A stretch of 64,000 nucleotides of DNA from Pantoea sp. CCBC3-3-1 (GCF_007981265.1 NZ_CP034363.1:2790001-2854000), one strand, 5' to 3'; counted from the first letter of the stretch, positions 45,978 to 55,964 are shown. The notes: generated by a model from the letters alone, not told the origin. Made by a program: numbers and translations.

Positions 45978-46796
45978 TTAACAAACGCTATGCGGCACGG
46001 CAACAGCAAAACGCCTTTTCAGCGTATTTAGCTCTCTTTTAACCGCGTCATGCGAAACCACCGGAAACTCCGGCGGTAAGCACCCATGCTTCTCTTTAAA
46101 ATACGTCGCAGCAACCAGGCTAATGGCGCGAGAAGAGAGTTTGCCGGAAATGGTAGACTGTTGCGGGCTCCAGCCCTCATCACCCAAATAATCGCCTGAA
46201 TTTTCAATATCCGGGAAATAGTGATAAGACGGGTGAAGTCCGGCTTTGATAATGCCGTAGGTATGATCCAGATGTTCTACCGCATTGTAGTAGATTTCAT
46301 CCATCAGTCCGGCCTTCTCAAGACAGGCTTTAGAATAATAGCAAAACGCGCCGACGCAAGCGGGATAAAGCGGCATGTAAAAATCACCGTAATTCATTAC
46401 GTAGCGAGGACGCGGCTGGCCATCAGCAGTGATATTTTTATCGCCATGCTGGCTGAAGTTGAAATGCTGAACGCCGGTGCGTGCCGATAGCGTAATATAG
46501 CGTTCGAAAACCGCCGGGTTTTTAACGTAAATATCATCTTCAATCAAAAAGAAATGGTCGACCTGCTGCTCTTGCAGATAGCGCAACGCAATATTTTTAC
46601 TGCGCCCCACCCCCTGATTAACCTCATTATGATGTAAATGACAGTCCAGCGTTGCCAGCTCTGGATAATAGTCGCCGTCATTCACCACAATCAGCGTATC
46701 TATAATGTCGCGAGGCAGCGACTGATAAAGTTTAAGCAAACCGGGTTTACGGTTGTAGGTCACAATGCCTACGCCAATTTTTTTACCCTCAAACAT
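45978..46796 (-). CDS. GT2-like glycosyltransferase
   Basis: The 272-residue protein begins KIGVGIVTYNRKPGLLKL and has the nucleotide-sugar features VVNDGDYY, LIEDDIYV (DXD-like, EDD) and a later EHLDHTYGI. This is a GT-A fold family 2 enzyme. It is downstream of the large glycosyltransferase and flagellin gene on the same strand, so it probably helps in flagellin or surface glycosylation. The target is inferred from position. Confidence 0.82.
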   Translation of the reverse strand: MFEGKKIGVGIVTYNRKPGLLKLYQSLPRDIIDTLIVVNDGDYYPELATLDCHLHHNEVNQGVGRSKNIALRYLQEQQVDHFFLIEDDIYVKNPAVFERYITLSARTGVQHFNFSQHGDKNITADGQPRPRYVMNYGDFYMPLYPACVGAFCYYSKACLEKAGLMDEIYYNAVEHLDHTYGIIKAGLHPSYHYFPDIENSGDYLGDEGWSPQQSTISGKLSSRAISLVAATYFKEKHGCLPPEFPVVSHDAVKRELNTLKRRFAVAVPHSVC

Positions 46797-46889
46797 CCCA
46801 CACCTCGTCTATCTCGATCTTTGTTTCAACTCATCAGCGGAAGGCTGCAACCCCTTCCGCCCACTAACTAAAGAAAAGCGGTATAGCCT

Positions 46890-46931
46890 GGTAGCCAACC
46901 GGCTTACCGTGGTAGCCAACCGGCTTACCGT
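46890..46931. repeat. Two tandem 21-bp units at the glycosyltransferase stop codon
   Basis: GGTAGCCAACCGGCTTACCG plus T is repeated exactly twice, with a third partial copy (GGTAGCCA) up to 46939. The stop of the large glycosyltransferase falls in the second unit. Confidence 0.93.
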
Positions 46932-49900
46932 GGTAGCCAGGCGCTCTGCCAGTCCAGCAGCCCTTCGTCGCGCAACATCCAGTCACGGAACACGCCTTCG
47001 CGCAGCGCATCACCGCGCGCCGCCAGCGCATCCATATCCGCCAGATGCTCACGAATCGCATTCATCCAGTCTTTATATCGGTTAGTTACGCGCGAAACCG
47101 GTAAATCACAACGGTAAGGTTCAATGTCGGTACAGATCACCGGCACGCCGCAGGCACCCAGTTCCAGCAGGCGCAGGTTACTTTTGCACTCGTTGAACAG
47201 GTTCATTTCCAGCGGCACCAGCGCCAGATCCAGGTTAAGCGTCGCCAGTTTTTCAGGATAGAACTCGAACGGTACGCCCAGATGGAATTCGCACTTCACG
47301 TTTTGCGGCTTCATGCCCATGAAGACCCACTCCACCTCGTTCTCCAGCTCTTTCATAAAGGGCAAGAGGATCTCCAGATCGCCCGCATGACTGCTGCCGC
47401 CCGCCCAGCCAACACGCGGCTTTTTACCCTGACGACGCAGGCTGTTCAGACCGACCCACTGATCGTCGAGGCGGTTTTGTGCCACGCGAATATCGTGATG
47501 GAAAGACGCATAAGCTTCGGCCAGCGGCTGAGTAGACACCACCAGCCAGTCCGCCTGCTCGACTGAGCGACGCAGCTGGCGAACGATATCTTTCGGTATC
47601 GCATGACGGAAACCGTTTTTCAGCGGCAGATTAGGAATATAGTCATCATATTCCATGATGATTTTCGTATTGCTAACCTGACGGAACTGCTTCACACGCT
47701 CAGGAATGGAGATATCCGTGACCAGCTCCAGCAGCAAGGTATCCGGCTGGATCTCGGCGACTTCCATTACGGCAGGCAGGCCGTGCGTCAATCCACCTTC
47801 CAGAACCAGCTGCCCTTCCAGCGCTTTAAACGGCTTGATCACCCGATAGTTACCGCAGCCCGTCAGGTTTTTATGACAGGCCATCATTACCGGCAAAGGA
47901 CGGCCCGGCAGCGGCTGCTGATAACGGCCCTGGCGCGTGCCTAACTGGAAATTCCCACCAACCTTGGTCAGCTGACGGTTGTAGCTGATATCCACGCTTA
48001 ACTGCCCACGCCATTTTTCACGCAGCGTATCAAACACTTCAGGGCCAACGTGCGATGCAACGCCCAGCGCTTCGCCGAGGACGCGGGTCGCGCCGCCCAT
48101 GTGCAACAGACGTGCATACGGCGTCCAGACGGTAAGATAGCCGGCCTGACGCGCTTTCAGCGCAAAATCAACGTCGCCCAGGTAAACCGGGAATTCGCTA
48201 TCGCTAAACCCACCTAATTCAGTGAACACCTCTTTGCGAACCATCATGCAGGAAGCGCTGACCGCGGTAACGTTACAAATCGCATCAAGGCGCAGCATAT
48301 AACCGGTGTTGTCGCCTTTTACGCCTTCATAGACCGGCGACACGCCAAGCCCAACGCCGGCTACCATGCCCGCATGCTGAATACGCCCGTCATGAAATTC
48401 GAGGCGTGCGCCAACAATGCCCACTTCCGGGCGCATACCGTGCTCAACCATCGCGCTCAGCCACTGGCTGTCGATGACTTCAATATCGTTGTTCAAAAAC
48501 AGGAGCAGCTCGCCACGGGCCTGTTGGGCAGCAAAATTGTTGATTGCGGAGAAGTTGAACGCTTCTGGCCAGCGCAGAATACGGATTTGCTCAATGCCCA
48601 GCGCGTCCAGCTGCGCCAGATAATCTCTCGCCGCCGGATCCTGCGAACCGTTATCCACCACCAGTAATTCGTAATTCACCCAATGCGTTTTTTCCATCAG
48701 GGTTTCGATACAGCGACGCAGTAACGGCAGGCGATCGCGCGTTGGGATAATGATGGAGACCTGCGGCTGTGAAGCGTGTTCAAAGCGAACGCGTTGCAGT
48801 CCAGGCTGCAAGCCCGCTTCAACGGCGGCGGCAAGGCCGCAGCGCGCCAGATGTGCTTCGGTGACAGCCCGGCTTTCGGCAATAATATCCGCTTCGCTCA
48901 GCCAGTCGGCGAAAGGTTGCGTAACATACATCAGCGTATCGGCAATATGACCCACCGCCTGCGCGCCACGGGTTTCGATAAATTTCCATGCGAGATCGAT
49001 GCCGCCGAGTCGCTGATAACGGCCATCAAACCCGCCCACTTCTTTTGCAGCGGCCACGTTGATTAACAGCTGCTCACCCAGATAAGGTTCGCTACGCAAC
49101 AGGTCAATATTCAGATCGGGTCTAAACAGCGATTCTGCGGTCAGCAGGGTTTCGCCATTAACGCTGTCGCAATACCAAAGCGCCGCATCGGGCTGACGCA
49201 GACAATGTTCGGCAAATACCAGCAGCGCCTGAGGCATTAATTCTGTGCCGGCGGTCACCAGCAGCAGCGAGCTGGCGCGGGTGTCGTTAAAGAGTGCCGC
49301 CACTTTCTGACTGTCGCCGCCGCTAACCACCTCAACCAGTGCGGGTTGCAGATACTGTGCCACCAGCGAAGCGCGTGTCGTTTCCACTGCGGCGCTGTCG
49401 TTGTTAGCATCCAAAATCACCAGGCCGATATTGCCCGTTTCCGGCATCTGGTTAATAAAGGAAAGCAGCACGCTGATGCGTGCCTCAGAAGGCAGACGGG
49501 TTTTCAGCCAGCTCTCCAGGATTTTCGACTGTTCCGCATCATTGGCAATCACCCGACGATGAAGCGTCAGGCTGGTGGCTTCACCGGCGCTGATGGAAAG
49601 CTTATCGGCCGCGGGCAGACGCGCCAGCAGCGCATCAATCAGGCTGGTAAGTGACCATTGCTGTAGCGCCTCTTCCCGGTAGCCCTGCGCCCAGTGCCAG
49701 GCATCGACAAAAGGTTCGACGATCTCTTTAGCCCACTCTGCCGGACTTTGGTGCGGCGTACCGCCGTAATCGGCGAGGAAATGGCTGTCGAGCGCGGTGT
49801 CCAGCGTTTCATCATTAACGTAGCCTGCGCCATAGACGGTATCGGTTATATAAGCCGGAATACCCGCAGCCATCGCCTGCACCACACTGCGTGAATGCCC

Positions 49901-50569
49901 CATCACCACCTGATAAGCGGCGAGAAATTCTGGCGTCAGTTCAATTTCACGACGGGTGGAGCTGATGTGATCGAGCTTAATGCCCTGTTCGGCCAGCAGC
50001 GTGCGCAGCGTGTTAACGTCTTCACTCTGTTCGGCAGAGATCAACAGGATACGGGATAATTCAGGCACACCGACCACGGGCGTGACCTGGTGAAAACGGT
50101 CACCGATGGAAAGAGGAAATATTTGCAGTTTGCGCTGGTCAATCCCTTTCAGCGCGAGTTTCGCGTAGGAAATCGCGGAAACGGCAAGGCTGCGGGCAGC
50201 CAGTTTATTTTCCAGGGCTGCGCCATACGGCAGATCCTGGTCAGCATACGCGTAATAGTGCTGGAATACGCAAACGCCAGATATTTCGCCTTTCTCCAGG
50301 GCTGAGATCATTTTCAGACTCATGTAACCCTGACAAATCCAGATTAAATCATAGTGAGCGGCGAGCGGATGCTCATCTTCCGTAAAACACTGAGCGTTGC
50401 CGCTTTTTTGCAGGACGTTAAAACGTCTGAGATAGCTCCCTTCGATCAGGCGGGTGACTAAATCAACCTGCCAGCCCAAATGATGGAAGTGTTCGACCAG
50501 ATCGATCAGGGTCGTTTCTGTATCAGTTAACCGGTTAAGCTTATCAATCGTAATTAAGAGACGTTTCAT
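46925..50569 (-). CDS. Large multidomain glycosyltransferase, probable flagellin glycosyltransferase
   Basis: The 1214-residue protein combines an N-terminal GT4-like region (MKRLLITIDKLNRLTDTE, VMGHSRSVVQAMAAGIPAYI), a family 2 domain near 580-800 (SIIIPTRDRLPLLRRC, VDNGSQD, LLFLNNDIEV with the DXD-type acids) and a C-terminal GT-B-like part (GWAGGSSHAGDLEIL, LELGACGVPVICTDI). Similar giants lie beside fliC in other enterobacteria and glycosylate flagellin; here fliC is 83 bp upstream in the same direction. GGAG precedes the ATG at 50569. Acceptor and sugar are inferred. Confidence 0.85.
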   Translation of the reverse strand: MKRLLITIDKLNRLTDTETTLIDLVEHFHHLGWQVDLVTRLIEGSYLRRFNVLQKSGNAQCFTEDEHPLAAHYDLIWICQGYMSLKMISALEKGEISGVCVFQHYYAYADQDLPYGAALENKLAARSLAVSAISYAKLALKGIDQRKLQIFPLSIGDRFHQVTPVVGVPELSRILLISAEQSEDVNTLRTLLAEQGIKLDHISSTRREIELTPEFLAAYQVVMGHSRSVVQAMAAGIPAYITDTVYGAGYVNDETLDTALDSHFLADYGGTPHQSPAEWAKEIVEPFVDAWHWAQGYREEALQQWSLTSLIDALLARLPAADKLSISAGEATSLTLHRRVIANDAEQSKILESWLKTRLPSEARISVLLSFINQMPETGNIGLVILDANNDSAAVETTRASLVAQYLQPALVEVVSGGDSQKVAALFNDTRASSLLLVTAGTELMPQALLVFAEHCLRQPDAALWYCDSVNGETLLTAESLFRPDLNIDLLRSEPYLGEQLLINVAAAKEVGGFDGRYQRLGGIDLAWKFIETRGAQAVGHIADTLMYVTQPFADWLSEADIIAESRAVTEAHLARCGLAAAVEAGLQPGLQRVRFEHASQPQVSIIIPTRDRLPLLRRCIETLMEKTHWVNYELLVVDNGSQDPAARDYLAQLDALGIEQIRILRWPEAFNFSAINNFAAQQARGELLLFLNNDIEVIDSQWLSAMVEHGMRPEVGIVGARLEFHDGRIQHAGMVAGVGLGVSPVYEGVKGDNTGYMLRLDAICNVTAVSASCMMVRKEVFTELGGFSDSEFPVYLGDVDFALKARQAGYLTVWTPYARLLHMGGATRVLGEALGVASHVGPEVFDTLREKWRGQLSVDISYNRQLTKVGGNFQLGTRQGRYQQPLPGRPLPVMMACHKNLTGCGNYRVIKPFKALEGQLVLEGGLTHGLPAVMEVAEIQPDTLLLELVTDISIPERVKQFRQVSNTKIIMEYDDYIPNLPLKNGFRHAIPKDIVRQLRRSVEQADWLVVSTQPLAEAYASFHHDIRVAQNRLDDQWVGLNSLRRQGKKPRVGWAGGSSHAGDLEILLPFMKELENEVEWVFMGMKPQNVKCEFHLGVPFEFYPEKLATLNLDLALVPLEMNLFNECKSNLRLLELGACGVPVICTDIEPYRCDLPVSRVTNRYKDWMNAIREHLADMDALAARGDALREGVFRDWMLRDEGLLDWQSAWLPR

Positions 50570-50603
50570 CTGTATTCTCCGCGCCATCGTGTGTGGGCTG
50601 GAT

Positions 50604-50630
50604 CCAAAAAAAACCCGGCCTTGGCCGGGT
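50604..50630 (-). terminator. Terminator of fliC
   Basis: Stem ACCCGGCC / GGCCGGGT with a 2-nt loop is followed by TTTTTTT on the minus strand, 23 bp past the fliC stop. It isolates fliC from the glycosyltransferase. Confidence 0.92.
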
Positions 50631-50652
50631 CGAGATAAACGTGCCGAAGAAC

Positions 50653-51462
50653 TTACTGCAGCAGAGACAGAACGCCCTGTGGAACCTGGTTGGCTTTTGA
50701 CAGCACGGAGGTACCCGCCTGCTGAAGGATCTGCGCCTTCGACATGTTAGAAACTTCAGTTGCATAGTCAGCATCCTGAATACGAGACTGTGACGCGGTC
50801 AGGTTGGTCACAGAGGTGTTCAGGTTGTTGATGGTAGATTCGAAACGGTTCTGAATCGCACCCAGACCAGAACGTGCGGTATCCACATTTTTGATACGCG
50901 CGTCGAGGTCAGACAGGTCGCCGCCGGTGACGTCGAAAGTCGCGCCCAGGCCAGTGGTCTGGAAGCCAGCACCTGACAGGTCGATGCTGATGACGTTAGC
51001 GTCGGTAGCGTCGTTAGCGCCAACCTGGATGCTTACGCTGCCGGTGGTATCAAAGATTGCCGTGCCGTTAAAGGTACTTGCTTTACCGATACGGTTGATT
51101 TCAGCCAGACGTGCGTCAACTTCTTTCTGGATTGAGTCGATATCGTCAGCGCTGTTGGTGCCGTTTTTCGCCTGAACAGTCAGTTCACGAATACGCTGTA
51201 AGTTGGTGTTCATTTCGTTCAGAGAGCCTTCAGCTGTCTGAGTCAGAGAGATACCGTCGTTAGCGTTACGTGCCGCCTGAGTCAGACCTTTGATCTGCGA
51301 GTTCATGCGGTTAGCGATGGCTTCGCCAGCGGCATCATCTTTTGCGCTGTTAATACGCAGGCCGGAAGAAAGACGCTCGATCGCGGTGCTCAGAGAAGCC
51401 TGTGATTTATTCAGGTTGTTCTGAGTCGTCAGAGACATAATGTTAGTGTTGATTACGGACAT
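50653..51462 (-). CDS. fliC: Flagellin (short form)
   Basis: The 269-residue flagellin builds the flagellar filament after export by the flagellar type III apparatus. The N-terminal D0/D1 part (MSVINTNIMSLTTQNNL, ERLSSGLRINSAKDDAAGEAIANR; key core SSGLRINSAKDDAAG) and the C-terminal D1/D0 part (DADYATEVSNMSKAQILQQAGTSVL; key core DYATEVSNMSK) are conserved. The variable D2/D3 region is almost gone, so this is a minimal flagellin compared with about 500 residues in E. coli K-12. The start at 51462 has AAGGA 8 nt upstream. Confidence 0.97.
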   Translation of the reverse strand: MSVINTNIMSLTTQNNLNKSQASLSTAIERLSSGLRINSAKDDAAGEAIANRMNSQIKGLTQAARNANDGISLTQTAEGSLNEMNTNLQRIRELTVQAKNGTNSADDIDSIQKEVDARLAEINRIGKASTFNGTAIFDTTGSVSIQVGANDATDANVISIDLSGAGFQTTGLGATFDVTGGDLSDLDARIKNVDTARSGLGAIQNRFESTINNLNTSVTNLTASQSRIQDADYATEVSNMSKAQILQQAGTSVLSKANQVPQGVLSLLQ

Positions 51463-51537
51463 AATAGTTTCCTTCAAAATCAGTTGGTTTAGTAGGCTGA
51501 GCCTTCACGCTCACGGCATCTGTCACCGTTACTGATG

Positions 51538-51564
51538 TTATCGGTTGGCTTAATCTGAACTTTA
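51538..51564 (-). promoter_or_regulatory. Sigma-28 promoter of fliC
   Basis: Minus strand TAAAGTTC-N11-ACCGATAA differs from the consensus TAAAGTTT-N11-GCCGATAA at two positions. It lies 76 bp upstream of the fliC start. Confidence 0.92.
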
Positions 51565-51772
51565 GAAAAAAAGTTATTGTTAATTTAACTTATTGAAATT
51601 TAATTTATTTCCAGCCAATTAAAACAACCTGCCTATTATTCCGCAAAAGAAAAATCACGTTAATCCGCCCTTTGCCGACAACCTAAGAATAGTAGAAGAA
51701 GAGATAAAACGATCCCGGTAATTACTGGCAAATCCCGCTTCTGTTCTGGCTATTAAAATTTTTACAACGGCA

Positions 51773-51799
51773 TAAACTTTTATCTTCTTTGGCCGATAT
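51773..51799 (+). promoter_or_regulatory. Sigma-28 promoter of fliDST
   Basis: TAAACTTT-N11-GCCGATAT differs from the consensus at two positions and lies 34 bp before the fliD ATG. With the fliC promoter it fills the 370-bp divergent interval 51463-51832. Confidence 0.92.
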
Positions 51800-51832
51800 C
51801 TCATTGGTACATTTCTCACTTAAGGATTTCCC

Positions 51833-53275
51833 ATGGCCAGTGTAAGCTCGCTCGGAGTCGGTACCAGCCTCGACCTGGACACGCTGTATACCAATTTAGA
51901 AACCGCCGAAAAAACCAAACTAACGGCGATTACCGATCAGGAGACCACCTATAACTCTAAGCTCAGCTCCTACAGCAAGCTACAGAGTTCAATGGCGGCT
52001 CTGGAAACAGCTACGGCTGCGCTGACCAAAACAACCGCGTTCAGTGCGACTTCCGTCACCAGTACCAATACTGCGTTTACGGCCACCACGGATGCGACAG
52101 CGTCAACCGGTGATTACAGCGTTAACGTAACGCAAATTGCTAAAGCTCAGACGTTGATTTCTGGCTCTATCAGCAGCAACAGCATCGCGTTAGGCGCGAC
52201 GACATCGGGTAACAGCCGTACCCTGACCATTGCTCAGGGGGGATCGTCCACCCCGCTGACGCTGACGCTGACCGACAGCCAGACTTCGCTCACCGGCATT
52301 GCCGATGCGATCAATAAAAGCGCCGGTAACATCAGCGCCAGCATTATTAAGGCCAGCAGCGGCGACTATCGCCTGATGCTCAGCTCTAAAACCACCGGCA
52401 CCGACAGCGATATGACCATCAGCGTTACCGGTGATGACACGCTGCAAAGCGCAATTGGCTACGATGCCAGCGCGACCGGCACGCAGAATATGTCCGTACA
52501 AACCGCTTCGCAAAACGCCAAACTCAGCGTTAACGGCGTGGCTATTGAGCGCAGTAGCAATACCATCAGCGATGCCCTGACCGGCGTGACGCTGAATCTG
52601 AAAGCAGCAAGCACCGACTCCAGCGGTGAAACCCTGACGGTTTCCCGTTCAATTGATGACACTAAAAAAACCATCAATGCGTTTGTGACCGCTTATAACT
52701 CGCTGAAATCAACCATCGCTTCGGTAACGAAATATACCGCCGTGACGGCAGGAACTTCGCAGTCGAGCAGCAACGGTGCGCTGTTAGGTGATGCGACAGT
52801 GCGTGCGGTTGAAAGCAAAATGAACTCAATGCTGACCACAGTGCAGAGCGGTTCTTATTCGATTCTGGCGCAGATGGGCATCACTATCGATCCCAGCACG
52901 CAAAGCGATGGCTCAACCGGCGCGTTGACGGTAGATGACACGAAACTGACTGCCGCGCTGACCAATAACCCGCAGGCCGTCAGCCAGTTCTTTATCGGTG
53001 ATGGCTCGACTACCGGCTTCGCCACCCAGTTCGACAGCACCTTAACAGCCATGCTGAGCACCTCAACGGGCAAAGAAGGCATCATTAAAAATGCGCAGGA
53101 TGGCATTAACGCCACCCTGAAAGAGCTGGGCACACGTTACGACACGATGAGTGACCAGATTGACGCAACCATGGCGCGTTACAAAACGCAGTTTACGAAC
53201 CTGAGTACGCTCGTGAACTCGCTGACGAACACGTCAACCTATCTGACATCACAGTTCTCATCGTCAGATAGCTAA
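51833..53275 (+). CDS. fliD: Flagellar filament cap FliD
   Basis: The 480-residue cap protein (HAP2) assembles flagellin at the filament tip. It starts MASVSSLGVGTSLDLDTLYTNL, has a Ser/Thr-rich centre and ends with a coiled coil (YDTMSDQIDATMARYKTQFTNLSTLVNSLTNTSTYLTSQF; key part ARYKTQFTNLSTLV). Slightly longer than E. coli FliD (468). First gene of fliDST. Confidence 0.96.
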   Translation: MASVSSLGVGTSLDLDTLYTNLETAEKTKLTAITDQETTYNSKLSSYSKLQSSMAALETATAALTKTTAFSATSVTSTNTAFTATTDATASTGDYSVNVTQIAKAQTLISGSISSNSIALGATTSGNSRTLTIAQGGSSTPLTLTLTDSQTSLTGIADAINKSAGNISASIIKASSGDYRLMLSSKTTGTDSDMTISVTGDDTLQSAIGYDASATGTQNMSVQTASQNAKLSVNGVAIERSSNTISDALTGVTLNLKAASTDSSGETLTVSRSIDDTKKTINAFVTAYNSLKSTIASVTKYTAVTAGTSQSSSNGALLGDATVRAVESKMNSMLTTVQSGSYSILAQMGITIDPSTQSDGSTGALTVDDTKLTAALTNNPQAVSQFFIGDGSTTGFATQFDSTLTAMLSTSTGKEGIIKNAQDGINATLKELGTRYDTMSDQIDATMARYKTQFTNLSTLVNSLTNTSTYLTSQFSSSDS

Positions 53276-53290
53276 CCGGAGAGAGAGTCC

Positions 53291-53698
53291 ATGTATAAAA
53301 GTTCAGGGGCACAGCTCTACCGCAAGGTAGGGCTTGAAAGCAGCGTCCTGGGTGCCAGCCAGCATCAGTTAACAACTTTGTTGTTCGACGGGGCGCTTAG
53401 CGCCCTGGTTCGCGCACGCCTGTTTATTCAGGATGGTCAGATCGAGGGCAAAGGCAATGCGCTCTCAAAAGCCATTAATATCATTGAAAACGGTCTGAAA
53501 GCAGGCATTGCCGATGAAAGCGGCGACGAGCTGGCCGACAACCTGATTTCACTGTACGAATATATGACACGACGCCTCCTTCAGGCTAATTTGCAAAATG
53601 ATGTCGCTGCCGTTCAGGAAGTGGAAGATCTGCTGCGTAACATCGCTGATGCCTGGAAAGAGGTTATTGCTACCACTGCCCTTCAGGATGCCGTTTAA
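53291..53698 (+). CDS. fliS: Flagellin chaperone FliS
   Basis: The 135-residue helical chaperone binds FliC in the cytoplasm and prevents early polymerisation. Typical parts are YRKVGLESSVLGASQHQL, LLFDGALSALVRAR, KGNALSKAINIIENGL and LYEYMTRRLLQANLQND. It starts 15 bp after fliD and its stop overlaps the fliT start (TAATG). Confidence 0.96.
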   Translation: MYKSSGAQLYRKVGLESSVLGASQHQLTTLLFDGALSALVRARLFIQDGQIEGKGNALSKAINIIENGLKAGIADESGDELADNLISLYEYMTRRLLQANLQNDVAAVQEVEDLLRNIADAWKEVIATTALQDAV

Positions 53699-54054
53699 TG
53701 AAAATAGCACCGCCACTGCTCGCGCTTTACCAACAATTACTGGAACTCAGTCAGTCCATGTTGCGCCTGGCCACCGAGGGCAGTTGGGACGAATTGATTA
53801 GTATGGAAGTCAATTATGTCAATACGGTAGAAAAGCTGGCGGAATGCACGCGTCAGTACCCGGTTCCGGCTAATGCCCAGCATCAGCTGCGTCCCGTCCT
53901 CCGTCATATCCTTGATAATGAAGCAGAAGTTAAAAGCCTGCTGCTGGCGCGGCAGGAAGAACTTTCGTCGCTGATCGGTCAGACAATCCGGCAGAAAAGC
54001 GTGAATAAAGCTTACGGCGGCATGTCTGGGGTGATCCTTTTCCCACAAAGCTGA
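53698..54054 (+). CDS. fliT: FliT, chaperone of FliD and FlhDC antagonist
   Basis: The 118-residue helical protein binds FliD before export and, when free, inhibits FlhDC. Its size and fliS-coupled position identify it; sequence conservation is low (LLALYQQLLELSQSMLRLATEGSWDELI, key part GSWDELI). Confidence 0.92.
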   Translation: MKIAPPLLALYQQLLELSQSMLRLATEGSWDELISMEVNYVNTVEKLAECTRQYPVPANAQHQLRPVLRHILDNEAEVKSLLLARQEELSSLIGQTIRQKSVNKAYGGMSGVILFPQS

Positions 54055-54103
54055 ACCAAACGATAACGTTCTCTTTAGTATGAATTTTTATACACTCCTC
54101 TCC

Positions 54104-54150
54104 GTGTCAGAGCGGCATAAAATAATTACGCTCTGACACGCGCTTTTCTT
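54104..54150 (+). terminator. Terminator of fliDST
   Basis: A perfect 10-bp stem GTGTCAGAGC / GCTCTGACAC with a 16-nt loop is followed by GCGCTTTTCTT. Confidence 0.75.
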
Positions 54151-54202
54151 ACCGCCTGGTCAATACTTCAAATTCCTCACTGTCGAATATTGGAGCAAGG
54201 AC

Positions 54203-55684
54203 ATGCGTAATCCCACTTTGTTGCAGTTTTTTCACTGGTACTATCCGCAAGGCGGCAAGCTGTGGCCTGAAGTCGCCGAACGGGCGCAGTGGCTGGCCGA
54301 GACAGGCATTACTGATGCCTGGCTGCCCCCTGCGTATAAAGGCAGTTCAGGAGCCGCCTCACCGGGCTATGACACTTACGATCTTTTTGACCTGGGGGAG
54401 TTCGATCAAAAAGGATCGCGGGCGACGAAATATGGCGATAAGGCGCAGCTGCTGGCGGCGGTTCATGCGTTGAGAGAGCATCAGATTGGGGTAGTAATGG
54501 ATGTCGTGGTGAACCACAAAATGGGCGCCGACGAAAAAGAAAGGATTCTGGTCAACCGGGCAAACCCGGAAAACCGTGAAGAGATTGATGAGGAAGCGTT
54601 CGAAGCAGATGCCTGGACGCGGTTTAACTTTCCGGCGCGTGCGGGCAAGTACTCGAAGTTTGTCTGGGATTATCGCTGTTTTAACGGTGTCGATCAGATC
54701 GAAAACCCCGACGAAAACGGCGTGTTTAAAATCGTTAACGACTATACCGGCGACGGCTGGAATGAACAGGTCGATGATGAACTGGGGAATTTTGATTACC
54801 TGATGGGGGCGAATATCGACTTCCGTAACCGTTCCGTTACGGAAGAGCTGAAGTATTGGGCGCGCTGGATGATGAACGAAATCCCCTGCACGGGTTTTCG
54901 CCTTGATGCGGTCAAACATATCCCGGCGTGGTTCTATAAGCAGTGGATTGACCATATTCAGGAAGTTGCGGAACAGCCGATGTTTATCGTGGCCGAATAC
55001 TGGTCATATGAAATTGATAAATTGCAGAACTATATTCATCAGGTGGAAGGCAAAACCATGCTGTTTGATGCCCCCCTGCAAATGAACTTCCACCATGCTT
55101 CCCGCGAGGGGGCCAGTTACGACCTTACCACCATCTTTAACAATACGCTGGTAGAGCACGATCACTGGCACGCGGTGACTATCGTCGCAAATCACGACAC
55201 ACAGCCCTTACAGTCCCTCGAAGCGCCGGTTGAGCCCTGGTTCAAACCGCTGGCCTACGCGCTGATCCTGCTGCGTGAACAGGGTGTTCCCACCGTTTTC
55301 TATCCCGATCTGTTTGGCGCCAGCTATGAAGATTTTGGTGGCGATGGCGAGCAGCATCAGATTGAAATGCCGGTTATTGAGGATTTGGAAAAGCTGATCC
55401 GCGCGCGCCAGCTGTATGCTCACGGTGTGCAAACTGAATGGTTTGACCATCCTAACTGCATAGCATTCGCCCGTAGTGGAACCGAGGAAGATCCGGGGTG
55501 TGTGGTGATTATGTCTAACGGTGATGAAGGGGAGAAAACGCTTCAGCTGGGAGAAAGCCTGGCGGGCAAAACCTGGCGGGACTATCTGGAGCATCGCGAA
55601 GATCGTATTACTACCGATGAGGAAGGTAACGCGACCTTCCACTGTAATGCAGGCAGCGTCAGCGTCTGGGTGCTGGAAGATTAA
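54203..55684 (+). CDS. amyA: Cytoplasmic alpha-amylase
   Basis: The 493-residue GH13 enzyme lacks a signal peptide, as E. coli AmyA does, and cuts alpha-1,4 glucans in the cytoplasm. Catalytic parts are [10 protein letters not shown] (nucleophile Asp), VAEYW (acid/base Glu) and VANHDTQP (third acid Asp). It starts [18 protein letters not shown]. Its last codons GAA-GAT-TAA lie inside the left 40-bp direct repeat; the original terminator now lies 1.6 kb away. Confidence 0.97.
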   Translation: MRNPTLLQFFHWYYPQGGKLWPEVAERAQWLAETGITDAWLPPAYKGSSGAASPGYDTYDLFDLGEFDQKGSRATKYGDKAQLLAAVHALREHQIGVVMDVVVNHKMGADEKERILVNRANPENREEIDEEAFEADAWTRFNFPARAGKYSKFVWDYRCFNGVDQIENPDENGVFKIVNDYTGDGWNEQVDDELGNFDYLMGANIDFRNRSVTEELKYWARWMMNEIPCTGFRLDAVKHIPAWFYKQWIDHIQEVAEQPMFIVAEYWSYEIDKLQNYIHQVEGKTMLFDAPLQMNFHHASREGASYDLTTIFNNTLVEHDHWHAVTIVANHDTQPLQSLEAPVEPWFKPLAYALILLREQGVPTVFYPDLFGASYEDFGGDGEQHQIEMPVIEDLEKLIRARQLYAHGVQTEWFDHPNCIAFARSGTEEDPGCVVIMSNGDEGEKTLQLGESLAGKTWRDYLEHREDRITTDEEGNATFHCNAGSVSVWVLED

Positions 55685-55714
55685 TATCAAGCCCGAACAA
55701 CAAAAGCCACGCGC
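55675..55714. repeat. Left 40-bp direct repeat at the amyA end
   Basis: The 40 bp starting GGAAGATTAATATC and ending AGCCACGCGC are identical to 57311-57350. The repeat contains the last two amyA codons, the stop and the 5' arm of the amyA/yedD terminator. Confidence 0.97.
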
Positions 55715-55964
55715 CCTGGTGAATTGACGGCATGAAGTCGGACAGTTAATCAGGCAGGTTGTTGGAACGTCGTAGTACCTGAGTTCGGGACTCTACCGGA
55801 CTCAGGCCTTCACCACTTTATGCTGGTGCTTTCTCCTTCGTTGCGTCTCTGACTTCAGCCCTGAGTTCTTGCAAGATGAATTAGTACATTGATCTCAGAC
55901 AACTTTTCGAACAATTTAAGCCAGTAAACTCGAATTCCCTTATCGATTAAAAGGACTTTCAGAA

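Noticed and set aside
46890..46939. CRISPR array
   Set aside because: The 21-bp units are directly adjacent, without spacers, and no cas genes are present.
46864..47061. Frame encoding a GYHGKPV heptapeptide repeat
   Set aside because: It arises from the 21-bp repeat in a frame overlapping the glycosyltransferase end; no start signal and no coding support.
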